Assembly (NCBI GenBank): GCA_014799475.1
Contig: JAAVHX010000034.1
Span: 1 to 64,000 of the forward strand
Direction of reading: 5' to 3'
Source: Clostridiales bacterium
Lineage (GTDB): Bacteria; Bacillota; Clostridia; Oscillospirales; Oscillospiraceae
DNA: 64,000 nucleotides
Positions 25,744 to 36,074 of the stretch are shown here, in pieces (position 1 is the first letter of the stretch; every line of letters begins with the position of its first letter). Position numbers and translations under genes: made by a program. Below the pieces are notes generated by a model. It saw nothing but the letters and a program-made list of their open reading frames with translations, was not told where the DNA came from and made no database searches.

Positions 25744-27573
25744 ATGCAGAACGAAAAATTACGCAACATCGCCATCATCGCCCACGTGGACCACGGCAAG
25801 ACCACCCTGGTGGACGAGATGCTCAAGCAGGGCGGCATCTACCGGGAGAACCAGGCCACCGTGGAGCGGGTCATGGACTCCAACGACCTGGAGCGGGAGC
25901 GGGGGATCACCATCCTGGCCAAGAACACCGCCGTCCACTATAAGGACACCAAGATCAACATCGTGGACACTCCGGGCCACGCCGACTTCGGCGGCGAGGT
26001 GGAGCGCATCCTGAAAATGGTGAACGGCGTCATCCTGCTGGTGGACGCCGCCGAGGGCCCCATGCCCCAGACCCGGTTCGTGCTGTCCAAGGCCCTGGAG
26101 CTGGGCCACAAGGTCATCGTGGTGGTGAACAAGATCGACCGCCCCGACCAGCGCATCCACGAGGTCATGGACGAGGTGCTGGAGCTGCTGCTGGATCTGA
26201 ACGCCACCGACGAGCAGTTCGAGTCCCCCACCCTGTTCTGCTCCGGGCGGCAGGGCACCGCCAGCTACTCCCCCGACGTGGCGGGCACCGACCTGGTGCC
26301 CCTGTTCGAGACCATTTTGGACTATATCCCCGCCCCGGACTGCGACCCGGACGCCCCCTTCCAGATGCTGGTGTCCTCCATCGACTACAATGAGTTTGTG
26401 GGCCGCATCGCCGTGGGCCGCATCGAGCGGGGCACCGTGAAGCAGAACCAGGAGATCGTGGTGTGCAACTACCACAAGGGGGACGAGGCCCCCAAAAAGG
26501 CCAAGGCCACCAGCCTGTACACCTTCGACGGCCTGGCCCGCACCCCCGTCACCGAGGCCAGCGCCGGCGAGATCATCGCCATGAGCGGCATCGGCGACAT
26601 CACCATCGGCGACACCATCTGCGCCCCCGCCGCCCCCGAGCCCATCGAGTTTGTGAAGATCTCCGCCCCCACCCTGGAGATGACCTTCTCCGTCAACGAC
26701 GCCCCCTTCGCCGGGCGGGAGGGCAAGTACGTCACCAGCCGCCAGCTCCGGGACCGGCTGCTCCGGGAGACGCTGAAGGACGTGTCCCTGCGGGTCACCG
26801 AGGTGGAGGCGTCCACCGACTCCTTCAACGTGGCGGGCCGCGGCGAAATGTCCCTGTCCATCCTCATCGAGACCATGCGCCGTGAGGGGTATGAGTTCCA
26901 GGTGTCGCCCCCCCGCGTAGTTTACCAGGAGGTGGAGGGCAAAAAGTGCGAGCCTGTGGAGCGGGTGGTCATCGACGTGCCCGCCGATTGTGTGGGCGCG
27001 GTGATGGAAAAGCTGGGGGCCCGGAAGGGCGAGTTCCTGTCCATGGACCCCATCGGCAGCCGCACCAAGCTGGAGTTCCTGGTGCCGTCCCGGGGCCTGT
27101 TCGGCTACCGCAACGAGTTCCTCACCGACACCAAGGGCGAGGGCATCATGGCCTCCGTCTTTGAGAAATACGCCCCCTTCAAGGGGGAGATCCAGCGCCG
27201 GAACACCGGCTCCCTGGTGGCCCACGAGACGGGCGAGTCCGTGACCTACGGTCTGTTCGCCGCCCAGGAGCGGGGCGCGCTGTTCATCGGCGCGGGCGTG
27301 CCCGTGTACGAGGGCATGGTCGTCGGCGTGTGCCCCAAGATGGAGGACATCACCGTCAACGTGTGCAAGAAGAAGCAGCTCACCAATATGCGGGCCTCCG
27401 GCTCCGACGAGGCCCTGCGGCTGGTGCCCCCCAAGCAGCTCAGCCTGGAGCAGTGCCTGGAGTTCCTGGCCGACGACGAGCTGCTGGAGGTCACGCCGGA
27501 GAACCTGCGCCTGCGCAAGCGCATTTTGAACCACGAGAAGCGGATGAAGGCCCTCAAGGGCGGGAAAGCGTAA
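25744..27573 (+). CDS. typA: Ribosome-associated GTPase TypA/BipA
   Basis: 609 aa, full length. The GTPase domain has AHVDHGKTT (G1), RGITI (G2), [14 protein letters not shown] (G3) and NKIDRP (G4), followed by the EF-G-like domains II, III and V and the TypA-specific C-terminal domain. It binds the ribosome and helps large-subunit assembly and growth under stress. A weak GAAGG precedes the ATG. It is a single-gene unit between its own promoter and a bidirectional terminator. Confidence 0.96.
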   Translation: MQNEKLRNIAIIAHVDHGKTTLVDEMLKQGGIYRENQATVERVMDSNDLERERGITILAKNTAVHYKDTKINIVDTPGHADFGGEVERILKMVNGVILLVDAAEGPMPQTRFVLSKALELGHKVIVVVNKIDRPDQRIHEVMDEVLELLLDLNATDEQFESPTLFCSGRQGTASYSPDVAGTDLVPLFETILDYIPAPDCDPDAPFQMLVSSIDYNEFVGRIAVGRIERGTVKQNQEIVVCNYHKGDEAPKKAKATSLYTFDGLARTPVTEASAGEIIAMSGIGDITIGDTICAPAAPEPIEFVKISAPTLEMTFSVNDAPFAGREGKYVTSRQLRDRLLRETLKDVSLRVTEVEASTDSFNVAGRGEMSLSILIETMRREGYEFQVSPPRVVYQEVEGKKCEPVERVVIDVPADCVGAVMEKLGARKGEFLSMDPIGSRTKLEFLVPSRGLFGYRNEFLTDTKGEGIMASVFEKYAPFKGEIQRRNTGSLVAHETGESVTYGLFAAQERGALFIGAGVPVYEGMVVGVCPKMEDITVNVCKKKQLTNMRASGSDEALRLVPPKQLSLEQCLEFLADDELLEVTPENLRLRKRILNHEKRMKALKGGKA

Positions 27574-27608
27574 AAGAATCCCCTGGCCATCGGTCAGGGG
27601 ATTCTTTT
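27572..27608. terminator. Bidirectional terminator between typA and the XpaC-like gene
   Basis: AAAAGAATCCCCTG pairs with CAGGGGATTCTTTT, with A/T tails on both sides, between convergent genes. Confidence 0.9.
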
Positions 27609-27609
27609 A

Positions 27610-29082
27610 TTACAGGGTCATGGTGATGCCGCCCTCGTCGGACAGGCCGTCCTTCTTGAGCATATTCTCCAGCACTTCCACATCCGAGGTGATGTCCATG
27701 GCGTCGTCCTGGAACAGCTTGTCGAGCTGCTTCTCGAACCCGGACACCACCTGGTCCATCATGTCCTCGATGCGCTTCTTGGCGGCGGAGATGTTCTCCC
27801 CCTCGATGCCCTGGGCGTCCAGCTGGGCGTAGGCCCGCAGGATCTTCAGGGTAGTGGGCAGGTAGTAGTTCAGGAAGGTGCGCAGCTGGCCCTCTTTATT
27901 GGGGTGCTCCTTCTGATACTTCAAGATTTTTCCCGTGATCTCCTCGATACGGTCGATCTTGGCGCTCATCGCCGCGTCGGGGATGTCGTCGTTGACCTGA
28001 CGGATCTCCCGGAGGATGTCGTCCTCCCGGGCGGCGGCCTCCTGGGCTGTCTCCTCCTTGGGCGGGGCCTCTCGCTTGGGCTCGGGGGTGTGGTAGCCCA
28101 TCTCGGTGAGGAACAGCTTGCCCTCGGCCAGATCCAGGTAGCCTGTGGGCAGGATGCCCTTGGCCAGCATCCGCCGCAGGTCCTTGCACAGCTTGCCGAC
28201 AGGTATGCCGAAGCTGGCGGCCATGGGGGCCAGGGCCACCTCCCGGTTGGCGCCGATATAGGCCAGATAGTTGAGGTAGCGCTCATTTCGCCGCCCCTTG
28301 CTGATGCCGGAGGCCAGCATACTGATGCCGCCGCCCATGAACATCAGGCAGGCCGTGATGGGGACCAGCAGCGCCCACTCCCAGCCGGCCCAGCCCCAAC
28401 CGCCCTCAAAGAACGGGATCGATATGGTCAGCGCACCCAAGCCGAAGATAGCGGTGAGGATACTGCCCGCGATGATGAGGCCTTTGCCGCCGCCCCGCGC
28501 CAGCTTGGCCAGCTTCCGGCTGCGCTTGCGCTCCTCCGCCGGGTCGGGGGTCTCCCAGGGCTCCGCCTTGGGCGGCCGCTTCTGCTGGGACTGGGCGGCC
28601 TGCCGATACTGATAGTGATAGGTGCCGCCGGACGAACCCTGGGCCTGCTGACGGGTGCTGTCGGCGGTCTGGCGTGCCGCCGCGTCAGCCGCCTGGCGGG
28701 CGGCTTCCGCCCCCCGCTGGGCCGCGTCGGCGTTCTGCTGGAAAAAGGCCTCCGCCGTGTTCCTGGCCCGGTTGGCCGCGTTCCTGGCCTCCTGCTTGAA
28801 GCGCCGCTTGTCGCTGGAGGACATTCTGCCCAGCTTGCTCAGCAGCCAGATCACGCCGATGATTTTGAGGAAGGGAAAGGGCAGGATAAACAGCAAAAGG
28901 CCGATGCCCACCCACTCGCCCCAATCGCCGGAGTTTTTCGGGGGGGTGGGGCCGCCGGACGGAGTGGTCCCTTTGCCGGAGCCATAGCTGTAGTTATAGT
29001 GATAGGTGTTGCTCTGTTGTGAGCTATTCTGCTGTGAGTTGTTCTGCGGATCCTGTCCGCCGGCGCCGTAGCCGTCCGCCAT
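27610..29082 (-). CDS. XpaC-family (5-bromo-4-chloroindolyl phosphate hydrolysis) membrane protein
   Basis: 490 aa. The N-terminal 55 residues are rich in Asn, Gln, Ser and Tyr, a hydrophobic hairpin follows (about 55-85), then a charged, alanine-rich probable coiled coil (AANRARNTAEAFFQQNADAAQRG), a second pair of membrane segments (about 200-265), and a C-terminal helical domain matching XpaC (RTFLNYYLPTTLKILRAYAQLD). XpaC was named from an indicator-dye phenotype; its true role is unclear. The tracked start lies 18 codons upstream; the ATG here has GAGAGGGGG before it. Confidence 0.78.
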   Translation of the reverse strand: MADGYGAGGQDPQNNSQQNSSQQSNTYHYNYSYGSGKGTTPSGGPTPPKNSGDWGEWVGIGLLLFILPFPFLKIIGVIWLLSKLGRMSSSDKRRFKQEARNAANRARNTAEAFFQQNADAAQRGAEAARQAADAAARQTADSTRQQAQGSSGGTYHYQYRQAAQSQQKRPPKAEPWETPDPAEERKRSRKLAKLARGGGKGLIIAGSILTAIFGLGALTISIPFFEGGWGWAGWEWALLVPITACLMFMGGGISMLASGISKGRRNERYLNYLAYIGANREVALAPMAASFGIPVGKLCKDLRRMLAKGILPTGYLDLAEGKLFLTEMGYHTPEPKREAPPKEETAQEAAAREDDILREIRQVNDDIPDAAMSAKIDRIEEITGKILKYQKEHPNKEGQLRTFLNYYLPTTLKILRAYAQLDAQGIEGENISAAKKRIEDMMDQVVSGFEKQLDKLFQDDAMDITSDVEVLENMLKKDGLSDEGGITMTL

Positions 29083-29199
29083 GGTGATCCCCCTCTCCCG
29101 GAGTGCGATAACAAGAACCATTATATACTTTTTCATCGGCGCTGTAAAGGAGATGGAAGCTTAATTTTTTATTTAGGAAGCATGGAGCGCCCCTTCCTC

Positions 29200-29227
29200 A
29201 TATCCCCGCCCCTTCCCGCATATAAAT
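29200..29227 (+). promoter_or_regulatory. Candidate sigma-E-type promoter of spoIIID
   Basis: ATA (29200-29202), 16 bases, then CATATAAAT (29219-29227). This fits the sporulation sigma-E layout (ATA, about 16, CATAnnnT), and spoIIID is a sigma-E target in Bacillus. The call rests on the match and the known regulation. Confidence 0.6.
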
Positions 29228-29262
29228 CACCGTGACGAGAACCACAGTGGGGAGTGTTGTCA

Positions 29263-29511
29263 GTGAAGGGGAACATGGAAGAGCGCGCCCAGGAGCTGGC
29301 GCTGTACATCATCGAAAACAAAGCCACCGTCCGGGCCGCCGCCAGCCGCTTTGGGATCAGCAAATCCACCGTACATAAGGATCTGAGCGAGCGCCTGCCC
29401 GCCATCAACCGGGGGCTGTATGAGCAGGTAAAGGAAGTCCTGGACGAAAATAAGGCGGAGCGCCATATACGGGGCGGCATCGCCACCAGGAAAAAATACA
29501 AAGGGGAATAA
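29263..29511 (+). CDS. spoIIID: Sporulation transcription factor SpoIIID
   Basis: 82 aa, the usual SpoIIID size. The helix-turn-helix reads ATVRAAASRFGISKSTVHKDLSERLP and the basic tail has RHIRGGIATRKKYK. SpoIIID switches mother-cell genes on and off between the sigma-E and sigma-K stages. GTG at 29263 was chosen: GGGGAG lies eight bases upstream and the product then starts MKGNMEERAQEL, like clostridial homologues. The tracked start is three codons earlier. It is direct evidence for a spore-forming host. Confidence 0.93.
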   Translation: MKGNMEERAQELALYIIENKATVRAAASRFGISKSTVHKDLSERLPAINRGLYEQVKEVLDENKAERHIRGGIATRKKYKGE

Positions 29512-29512
29512 A

Positions 29513-29788
29513 GAAGCGCGGAGCAGACGGCTGCGAAGGAGCTTGGACCGGAGCGAGGCCGAGCGGAGAACCGCGCAGCGGTTCGCAGACCAGGCCGAGT
29601 CGCAGGGAAAGCGACTAAGCGGCCAGCCGTCTGCGCAGCGTGACAATGAAGAAGCGCGGAGCAGACGGCTGCGAAAGAGCTTGGACCGGAGCGAGGCCGA
29701 GCGGAGAACCGCACAGCGGTTCGCAGACCAGGCCGAGTCGCAGGGAAAGCGACTGAGCGGCCAGCCGTCTGCGCAGCGTGACAATAAA
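29513..29788. repeat. Two tandem copies of a 138-bp structured repeat
   Basis: Copies at 29513-29650 and 29651-29788 differ at only four positions by eye. Each has terminal inverted repeats (GCAGACGGCTG ... CAGCCGTCTGC) and inner hairpins GAACCGC/GCGGTTC and AGTCGC/GCGACT. Small ORFs through it on both strands repeat with the DNA and show no protein features, so it is read as a non-coding palindromic or MITE-like element between the convergent spoIIID and MATE genes. Confidence 0.85.
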
Positions 29789-29791
29789 AAG

Positions 29792-29821
29792 GAGGCCCTT
29801 CCCGGAGGAGGGGCCTCTTTT
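29792..29821. terminator. Bidirectional terminator before the MATE gene end
   Basis: GAGGCCCTTCC pairs with GGAGGGGCCTC (one G-T wobble), with T-tracts on both strands. Confidence 0.82.
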
Positions 29822-29825
29822 GCGT

Positions 29826-31208
29826 TCAGATGTTGGGCACGGTGACATCCCGGATCCACTTGCCGCTTTTGAACCGCCACAGGCCCAGCACGGCCTTGAC
29901 AATGTTCTCGCTCATCATGCCCAGGTACACCCAGAAAATGCCCAACTGGAACACCAGGCCGGACAGGGCGGCGATGGGCAGGGCCACCGCCCACAGGGGC
30001 GTCAGGTCGATGAGGGTGGCCACCCGCACATCCCCGCCGCCCCGAAGCACCCCCACGATGTTGGTACACTCCATGGAACGCAGGGACATCATCAGGAACA
30101 TCATGGTGAGCATCAGGGTGCAGATGTCCCCCGCCGAGGGGGTGAGCTTAAACAGGGGGTAGAGTACCGGGACGATGAAAACATGGAGCAGCCCCAGGAA
30201 CAGAAGCCCCGCCACCAGCCCGAACAGAAAGGCCAGCGTGTTGAGCAGCGCCCCCAGGGAGTACACCTTGTCCGCGTGGCCGGAGCCGATCTCCTGTCCA
30301 ATGAGGATGGCGGCGGTGCCCGCGATGGCGAACACGCCCACGGTACACAGATTGGTGATGTTGCCCGCGATGGCGTAGGCGGCGAGAATTTCCTCCGAGC
30401 CGTCCATGTGGCCCATGATGGTGGGGAACAGGGAGGAGCCCAGGCCCCAGAAGGTCTCGTTGCACATCACCGGGGTGGCGAAGCGGATAAAACGCCGCAC
30501 CATCTCCCGGCCCGGACGGAGGAGCAGGGCAAGGTCGATGCGGAAGCCCTTGTCCAGGACGGCCCACAGGACGGCGATGGAGCAGGACAGCACCCGGGCC
30601 AGCAGGGTGGCCAGGGCGGCGCCCTCCACCCCCAGCCGGGGGGCGCCCAGATTGCCGAAGATGAACACCCAGTTGAGGAAGGTGTTGCACGCCATGGACA
30701 CGCCCAGGATGTACAGGCCCCGGCGGGGGTCGCCCATGGCCCGGTGGACGCCGTTGTACACCTGCACAAAGCTGTCGAAGAAGTAGGACCAGCCCACGAT
30801 CCGGGCGTACCGGGCGGCGGTGACGATGACCTGGGGATCCTTGCCGAACAGGGACATGAACTGGTGGGGGAGGAAGCCCATGATGAGGGCGAATACCAGC
30901 CCGATGAACCCGGCGGTGTACATCCCGATGCCCATGACCCGGTTGATGGCCCCCAGATCTCCCTTGCCCCGGTACTGGCTGATGAGGACGGAGGAGCCGC
31001 TCTGGATGCCGAACATCATGAGCTGGACCACAAACACCGGGATATTGGCAAGAGTGACCCCGGCCAGGGGAAGCTGGCCCATGGTGCCCACCATGAAGGT
31101 GTCCACCAGGCCCAGCGAGTTGGTGATGAGATTTTGAAGCAGGATGGGCAGGGCCAGCGCCAGCAGCGTGCGGTAAAAGCCCTTTTCCCGCTGGAACAAT
31201 TTGAACAT
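29826..31208 (-). CDS. MATE-family efflux transporter
   Basis: 460 aa with about 12 membrane segments of the MATE fold, opening FYRTLLALALPILLQNLITNSLGLVDTFMVG. MATE proteins export cationic drugs or metabolites with Na+ or H+ antiport; the substrate is not predictable. The tracked 633-aa ORF is an upstream read-through; the ATG at 31208 has AAAGGAG 12 bases before it. The cysteine desulfurase lies upstream on the same strand. A second MATE gene sits at 62.2 kb, but the two are not close copies. Confidence 0.9.
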   Translation of the reverse strand: MFKLFQREKGFYRTLLALALPILLQNLITNSLGLVDTFMVGTMGQLPLAGVTLANIPVFVVQLMMFGIQSGSSVLISQYRGKGDLGAINRVMGIGMYTAGFIGLVFALIMGFLPHQFMSLFGKDPQVIVTAARYARIVGWSYFFDSFVQVYNGVHRAMGDPRRGLYILGVSMACNTFLNWVFIFGNLGAPRLGVEGAALATLLARVLSCSIAVLWAVLDKGFRIDLALLLRPGREMVRRFIRFATPVMCNETFWGLGSSLFPTIMGHMDGSEEILAAYAIAGNITNLCTVGVFAIAGTAAILIGQEIGSGHADKVYSLGALLNTLAFLFGLVAGLLFLGLLHVFIVPVLYPLFKLTPSAGDICTLMLTMMFLMMSLRSMECTNIVGVLRGGGDVRVATLIDLTPLWAVALPIAALSGLVFQLGIFWVYLGMMSENIVKAVLGLWRFKSGKWIRDVTVPNI

Positions 31209-31258
31209 ATTGGTCGGAAGCTCCTTTGCTTCACCGGCCGATCGGTGCCGGTGGTGAT

Positions 31259-32398
31259 TTAAGATAGGGTGGTGAACAGGCTGCCCGCCGCGTCCTTGAG
31301 GGCGGACACCAGCGCGTCCGCCTCCTCGCGGGTGGAGTCGGGGGAGAAGGACAGCCGCAGCGCCCCGTCCAGCCAGGGCTTGGGCAGGTTCATGGCGGCG
31401 AACACATGGCTGGGCTTGCCCTTGTGGCAGGCGGAGCCGGAGGAGATGCACACGCCCCTGTCCCCCAGCACCCGGACGACCACCTCGCTCTTGTAGCCGG
31501 GGAGGGTGACGGCGCAGATGTGGGGAGCATCCCCGGTGGAGATGACCTCCAGCTTGGGCAGGGTTTCTTTCAGCTTTGCCAGCGTGTATCCCTTGATGGC
31601 GGCGGCCCGCTCCAGACGGCCCGGGTCGGCCGCGTTGGCCCGGACGGCGGCGGCAAAACCGGCGATCTGGGTCGTGGCCTCGGTGCCGGAGCGCAGGCCG
31701 TCCTCCTGGCCGCCCCCGGTAAGCCACGGGCGCAGGCGCACGCCCTTTTTGACGTACAGCGCCCCGATGCCCTTGGGCCCACCGATCTTATGGCCGCTGA
31801 CAGCCACCAGATCCGCCCCAAGGCGGGCCAGGGGTTCGGGGGTTTTCAAAAAGCCCTGCACCGCGTCGCAGTGGAACAGGATGGCGGGGTCGAAGGCTTT
31901 GACGGCCTTCACGCAGTCCGCCACGGGCAGAGTGACCCCCGTCTCGTTGTTCACCAGCATCATGGACACCAGCGCGGTGTCGGGCCGCAGGGCGGCGGCG
32001 AGCTGTTCCGCGGTGACGCGGCCCGCCTTGTCCGGTTTCAGGTAGGTGACCTCGTACCCTTGGCGTTCCAGATCCTTGCAGGTCTCCAGCACGGCGGCGT
32101 GTTCCATGGCGGTGGTGACGATGTGCCTGCCGCGCCGGCGGCTCAGCTCCACCCCCTGGCGGATGGCCCAGTTGTCGCTCTCGGTGCCGCAGGAGGTAAA
32201 ATACAGCTCGGCGGAGGAGCAGCCAAACGCCTTGGCGACGGTCTCCCGATCCTCCTTGACCCGCTGGGCGGCCTGACGGGCGTACTCATAGCGGGAGGAG
32301 GGGTTGCCGAACTGCCGGAGGGCATCCACCATAGCCTCCACGGCCTCCCGCTTCACGGGGGTGGTGGCGGCGTAGTCGAAATAGATGAGTTTGTCCAT
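31259..32398 (-). CDS. Cysteine desulfurase (NifS/IscS family)
   Basis: 379 aa PLP enzyme. It opens with IYFDYAATTPVKREAVEAM; the PLP lysine is in SGHKIGGPKGIGALY, the aspartate in HCDAVQ, and the active-site cysteine in SSGSACHKGK. It takes sulfur from cysteine for Fe-S clusters or thiolated tRNA. No IscU, ThiI or MnmA gene is adjacent, so the acceptor is unknown. The cysteine loop length suits the IscS/NifS class rather than SufS. Confidence 0.9.
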   Translation of the reverse strand: MDKLIYFDYAATTPVKREAVEAMVDALRQFGNPSSRYEYARQAAQRVKEDRETVAKAFGCSSAELYFTSCGTESDNWAIRQGVELSRRRGRHIVTTAMEHAAVLETCKDLERQGYEVTYLKPDKAGRVTAEQLAAALRPDTALVSMMLVNNETGVTLPVADCVKAVKAFDPAILFHCDAVQGFLKTPEPLARLGADLVAVSGHKIGGPKGIGALYVKKGVRLRPWLTGGGQEDGLRSGTEATTQIAGFAAAVRANAADPGRLERAAAIKGYTLAKLKETLPKLEVISTGDAPHICAVTLPGYKSEVVVRVLGDRGVCISSGSACHKGKPSHVFAAMNLPKPWLDGALRLSFSPDSTREEADALVSALKDAAGSLFTTLS

Positions 32399-32484
32399 GG
32401 CGGTTCTCCTCCTGTTGGCGTGGCAGTCCTTGTATTGTAACGGTTTCCGGGGGGAAAGTCAACAGGGCGGCCGGAAGGTCGCCG

Positions 32485-32519
32485 GGACGGTCGTTCGCCC
32501 GCAGGGCGAATGACGGTCC
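32485..32519. repeat. Imperfect palindrome in a divergent intergenic region
   Basis: GGACGGTCGTTCGCCC pairs with GGGCGAATGACGGTCC over GCA with two mismatches. It lies upstream of both flanking genes, so it is not a terminator; it may be a small dispersed palindrome or a regulator site. Confidence 0.5.
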
Positions 32520-32535
32520 CAGCGGCTTCATTTCC

Positions 32536-32562
32536 TTAAGTTTCCGTGTTGATGGACGATAT
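32536..32562 (+). promoter_or_regulatory. Sigma-28 (SigD/FliA)-like promoter
   Basis: TTAAGTTT, 11 bases, GACGATAT, compared with the flagellar consensus TAAAGTTT-N11-GCCGATAA. Match and spacing are good, about 60 bases before the orphan gene's start. Confidence 0.6.
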
Positions 32563-32621
32563 AAACAATAGATGCAGAAATTGGCGTTGTTTTGCGCCGC
32601 AAAGTTGAAGGAGGCATTCCC

Positions 32622-33389
32622 ATGTCCGATATGTCTGTCAATTCCTCTTCTGTCCGTTTCACAGGGGCGTATGCCAGCGCCATGACCAAATATGAGCCGG
32701 AAAAGCGGAAGCTGGACTTTTCCAACGCCGTTCGGATCGACGCGCAGGTGGAGCGGCTGTCCTATGAGGACGGCTGGCAGAAAGTCTGGGGCGTGGAGAC
32801 GACCGAGACTACGGCGGAGGACGGGACCGTCACCAAAACCATGTCCGGCAGTGCGAACATCATCGGCATCAACGGCTTCCACTACAAGGGAAAAGCGGAG
32901 TTCAGCGTCAGTGCGTCCTTCGATGCCGATACCTACAAAATGGGGGACCTGAGCGGCACGGTGGACCTGATGGCCGCCGCCTATGAGGCGCATAAAATGG
33001 CCTTGCAGAGCAGCTTTTCCGGGTATGAGCTCCAGGAGCAGAGCGCAAAGCTGGATGCCTCCTACCAGGAGGCGAAGGACGAGACGGCAAACTCCTTTGC
33101 TCAGCTGGTGGGGGTATCCCTGGAGGCCCGGGGCCAGGTGGGCCAGGTGAAGAAGGTCTATGACAGCGTCCAGGCCGCATTCCTGTCCTTTGAGGCAAAA
33201 TACCATTCCGTTGCGCTGAGCAGCCCCAACGGATGGGCAAAGGCCGGGGTATTCGAGGCCGCCGTCAATTTGCAGCGTCTGGGCGCGTCCATCAAGCCGG
33301 AGGTGAACAAGCAGAATGGGCTTTACACCCTCCAGGAGCTGGAGCTCACCGCCGCCGGGATGCGCGGAAGGCTGAACCTTAACGCGTGA
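32622..33389 (+). CDS. Orphan protein behind a sigma-28-like promoter
   Basis: 255 aa, no family recognised. It has no signal peptide, no membrane segment and no cysteine. The N-terminus is Ser/Val-rich (SDMSVNSSSVRF); the middle is probably beta-rich (TVTKTMSGSANIIGINGFHYKGKAEFS is broken over two strands), and the rest is helical and may form a coiled coil (GYELQEQSAKLDASYQEAKDE). Start ATG with AAGGAGG seven bases upstream. The cysteine-free composition and promoter type recall proteins exported by or associated with the flagellar apparatus; that is inference only. Confidence 0.7.
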   Translation: MSDMSVNSSSVRFTGAYASAMTKYEPEKRKLDFSNAVRIDAQVERLSYEDGWQKVWGVETTETTAEDGTVTKTMSGSANIIGINGFHYKGKAEFSVSASFDADTYKMGDLSGTVDLMAAAYEAHKMALQSSFSGYELQEQSAKLDASYQEAKDETANSFAQLVGVSLEARGQVGQVKKVYDSVQAAFLSFEAKYHSVALSSPNGWAKAGVFEAAVNLQRLGASIKPEVNKQNGLYTLQELELTAAGMRGRLNLNA

Positions 33390-33465
33390 GAGGGCAAGCG
33401 GGAGTTGACAGCCGGCGGGAACGGGTATATGATTCCCTCAACTACAAACAAAGGAGCTGTTTGCC

Positions 33466-34026
33466 ATGATCCCCACCCCCGAACAGGCATGGGACCTTTT
33501 GTGTGAATTCAACGAGGGCGACTTCCACCGCAAGCACGCCCGCACCGTGGGCGATGTGCTGCGCTGGTTCGCCCAGGAGCTGGGCTACGGCGAGGAGGCC
33601 GACTTCTGGGAGGTGGTGGGCATCCTCCACGACCTGGACTTCGAGCGGTGGCCCGACCAGCACTGCGTCAAGAGCCAGGAGCTGATGCGGGAGCGGGACA
33701 TCGACGAGTCCATCGTCCACGCCACCGCCAGCCACGGCTACGGCCTGACGGTGGACATCCAGCCGGAGCACCAGATGGAAAAGGTGCTGTTCGCCGTGGA
33801 CGAGCTGACCGGCCTCATCGGCGCGGCGGCCCTCATGCGGCCTTCCAAGAGCGTCAGCGATCTGGAGGTCAAGTCGGTGAAAAAGAAGTATAAGGACAAG
33901 AGGTTCGCCGCCGGGTGCTCCCGTGAGGTCATCGAGCGGGGGGCGGCCATGCTGGGCTGGGAGCTGGACGACCTGATTGGCAAGACCATCCTGGCAATGA
34001 GGGCGAGCGAGGCTGGTCGTTCATGA
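33466..34026 (+). CDS. HD-domain hydrolase-like protein
   Basis: 186 aa HD-superfamily protein: a histidine in the N-terminal helix (FHRKHARTVGDVL), the HD pair in GILHDLDFERWP, and a later conserved histidine and aspartate (TASHGYG, AVDELTGL) complete the metal-site pattern. Such enzymes are nucleotide or phosphoester phosphohydrolases; the substrate is unknown. RBS AAAGGAG precedes the ATG. Its stop overlaps the trmO start (ATGA), so expression is coupled. Confidence 0.83.
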   Translation: MIPTPEQAWDLLCEFNEGDFHRKHARTVGDVLRWFAQELGYGEEADFWEVVGILHDLDFERWPDQHCVKSQELMRERDIDESIVHATASHGYGLTVDIQPEHQMEKVLFAVDELTGLIGAAALMRPSKSVSDLEVKSVKKKYKDKRFAAGCSREVIERGAAMLGWELDDLIGKTILAMRASEAGRS

Positions 34027-34730
34027 ACGATCGGTTCGGCAGCCTGCCGGTTGCCCATATGATACCCATCGCCCATATCCGCTCCGACTTTTCCTCCAAG
34101 TTCGGCGTGCCCCGGCAGGCGGGGCTGGTGGAGGAACTGCGCGCCGCCATCGTCTTTGAGCCGCCCTACCGGGCCCCCGAGGCCCTGCGCGGCATCGAGG
34201 GGTTTTCCCACCTGTGGCTCATCTGGGAGTTCTCCAAAAACAAGCGGCAGAACTGGTCGCCCACGGTGCGCCCGCCCCGGCTGGGGGGCAACCAGCGCAT
34301 GGGCGTGTTCGCCACCCGCTCCCCCTTCCGGCCCAACCCCATCGGGCTGTCCTGCGTGAAGCTGGAGGGGGTGGAACTGTCCGGCCCGGACGGCCCGGTG
34401 CTGGTGGTCTCCGGGGCCGATCTGGTGGACGGCACCCCCATTTTCGACATCAAACCCTATATCCCCTACGCCGACTGCCATCCCGAGGCGGTGGGCGGCT
34501 TCGCCGGAGCGGCCCCCGAGGGGGCGCTGACGGTGGACATCCCGCCTGATCTGATGGAGCGGATCCCGGAGGACCGCCGGGCGGCGCTGGAGGGCGTGCT
34601 GGCCCAGGACCCCCGGCCCCACTATCAGGACGACCCCCAGCGGGTGTACGGCTTTGGCTTCGCCGGGCTGGAGGTGCGCTTCCGCGTGGCGGGCGGGGTG
34701 CTGACCGTGGTGGATATTGTCAAGGAATAA
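34023..34730 (+). CDS. trmO: tRNA m6t6A37 methyltransferase TrmO (TsaA/YaeB)
   Basis: 235 aa with the TrmO core: PIAHIRSDFSSKFGVPRQ, GIEGFSHLWLIWEF, RPPRLGGN.RMGVFATRSPFRPNPIGLS and DGTPIFDIKPYIPY. TrmO adds a methyl group from SAM to N6-threonylcarbamoyl-adenosine at tRNA position 37. The C-terminal 75 residues are the usual accessory region. Coupled to the HD-domain gene upstream; a terminator shared with hflX follows. Confidence 0.93.
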   Translation: MNDRFGSLPVAHMIPIAHIRSDFSSKFGVPRQAGLVEELRAAIVFEPPYRAPEALRGIEGFSHLWLIWEFSKNKRQNWSPTVRPPRLGGNQRMGVFATRSPFRPNPIGLSCVKLEGVELSGPDGPVLVVSGADLVDGTPIFDIKPYIPYADCHPEAVGGFAGAAPEGALTVDIPPDLMERIPEDRRAALEGVLAQDPRPHYQDDPQRVYGFGFAGLEVRFRVAGGVLTVVDIVKE

Positions 34731-34734
34731 AGTA

Positions 34735-34771
34735 TAATACCGCGCGGAGTTGATGGCTCCACGCGGTATTA
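34735..34771. terminator. Bidirectional terminator between trmO and hflX
   Basis: TAATACCGCG...GGAG pairs with CTCC..CGCGGTATTA, followed by TTTT, between the convergent genes. Confidence 0.88.
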
Positions 34772-34779
34772 TTTTTCGC

Positions 34780-36042
<1,263 letters not shown>

Positions 36043-36074
36043 ATAATGTGAAATACCTCGTTTTCTTTGTCCTT

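Noticed and set aside
25759-27534. 591-aa minus-strand ORF over typA, and similar long shadows at 3081-5333, 21147-23147 and 60371-62050
   Set aside because: All are antisense to well-supported genes and show only His/Gly/Val/Gln-rich shadow composition.
29513-29788. CRISPR array
   Set aside because: Only two long units abut directly, without short repeats or differing spacers, and no cas gene is nearby.
29543-29845. 100-aa ORF with a duplicated peptide across the 138-bp repeats
   Set aside because: The duplicated peptide follows from the DNA repeat; no Shine-Dalgarno or domain was found, and the other strand gives a similar repeat ORF.
29826-31727. Single 633-aa protein fusing an upstream domain to the MATE transporter
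   Set aside because: The first 170 residues are an out-of-frame shadow of the cysteine desulfurase gene; the MATE protein starts at 31208.
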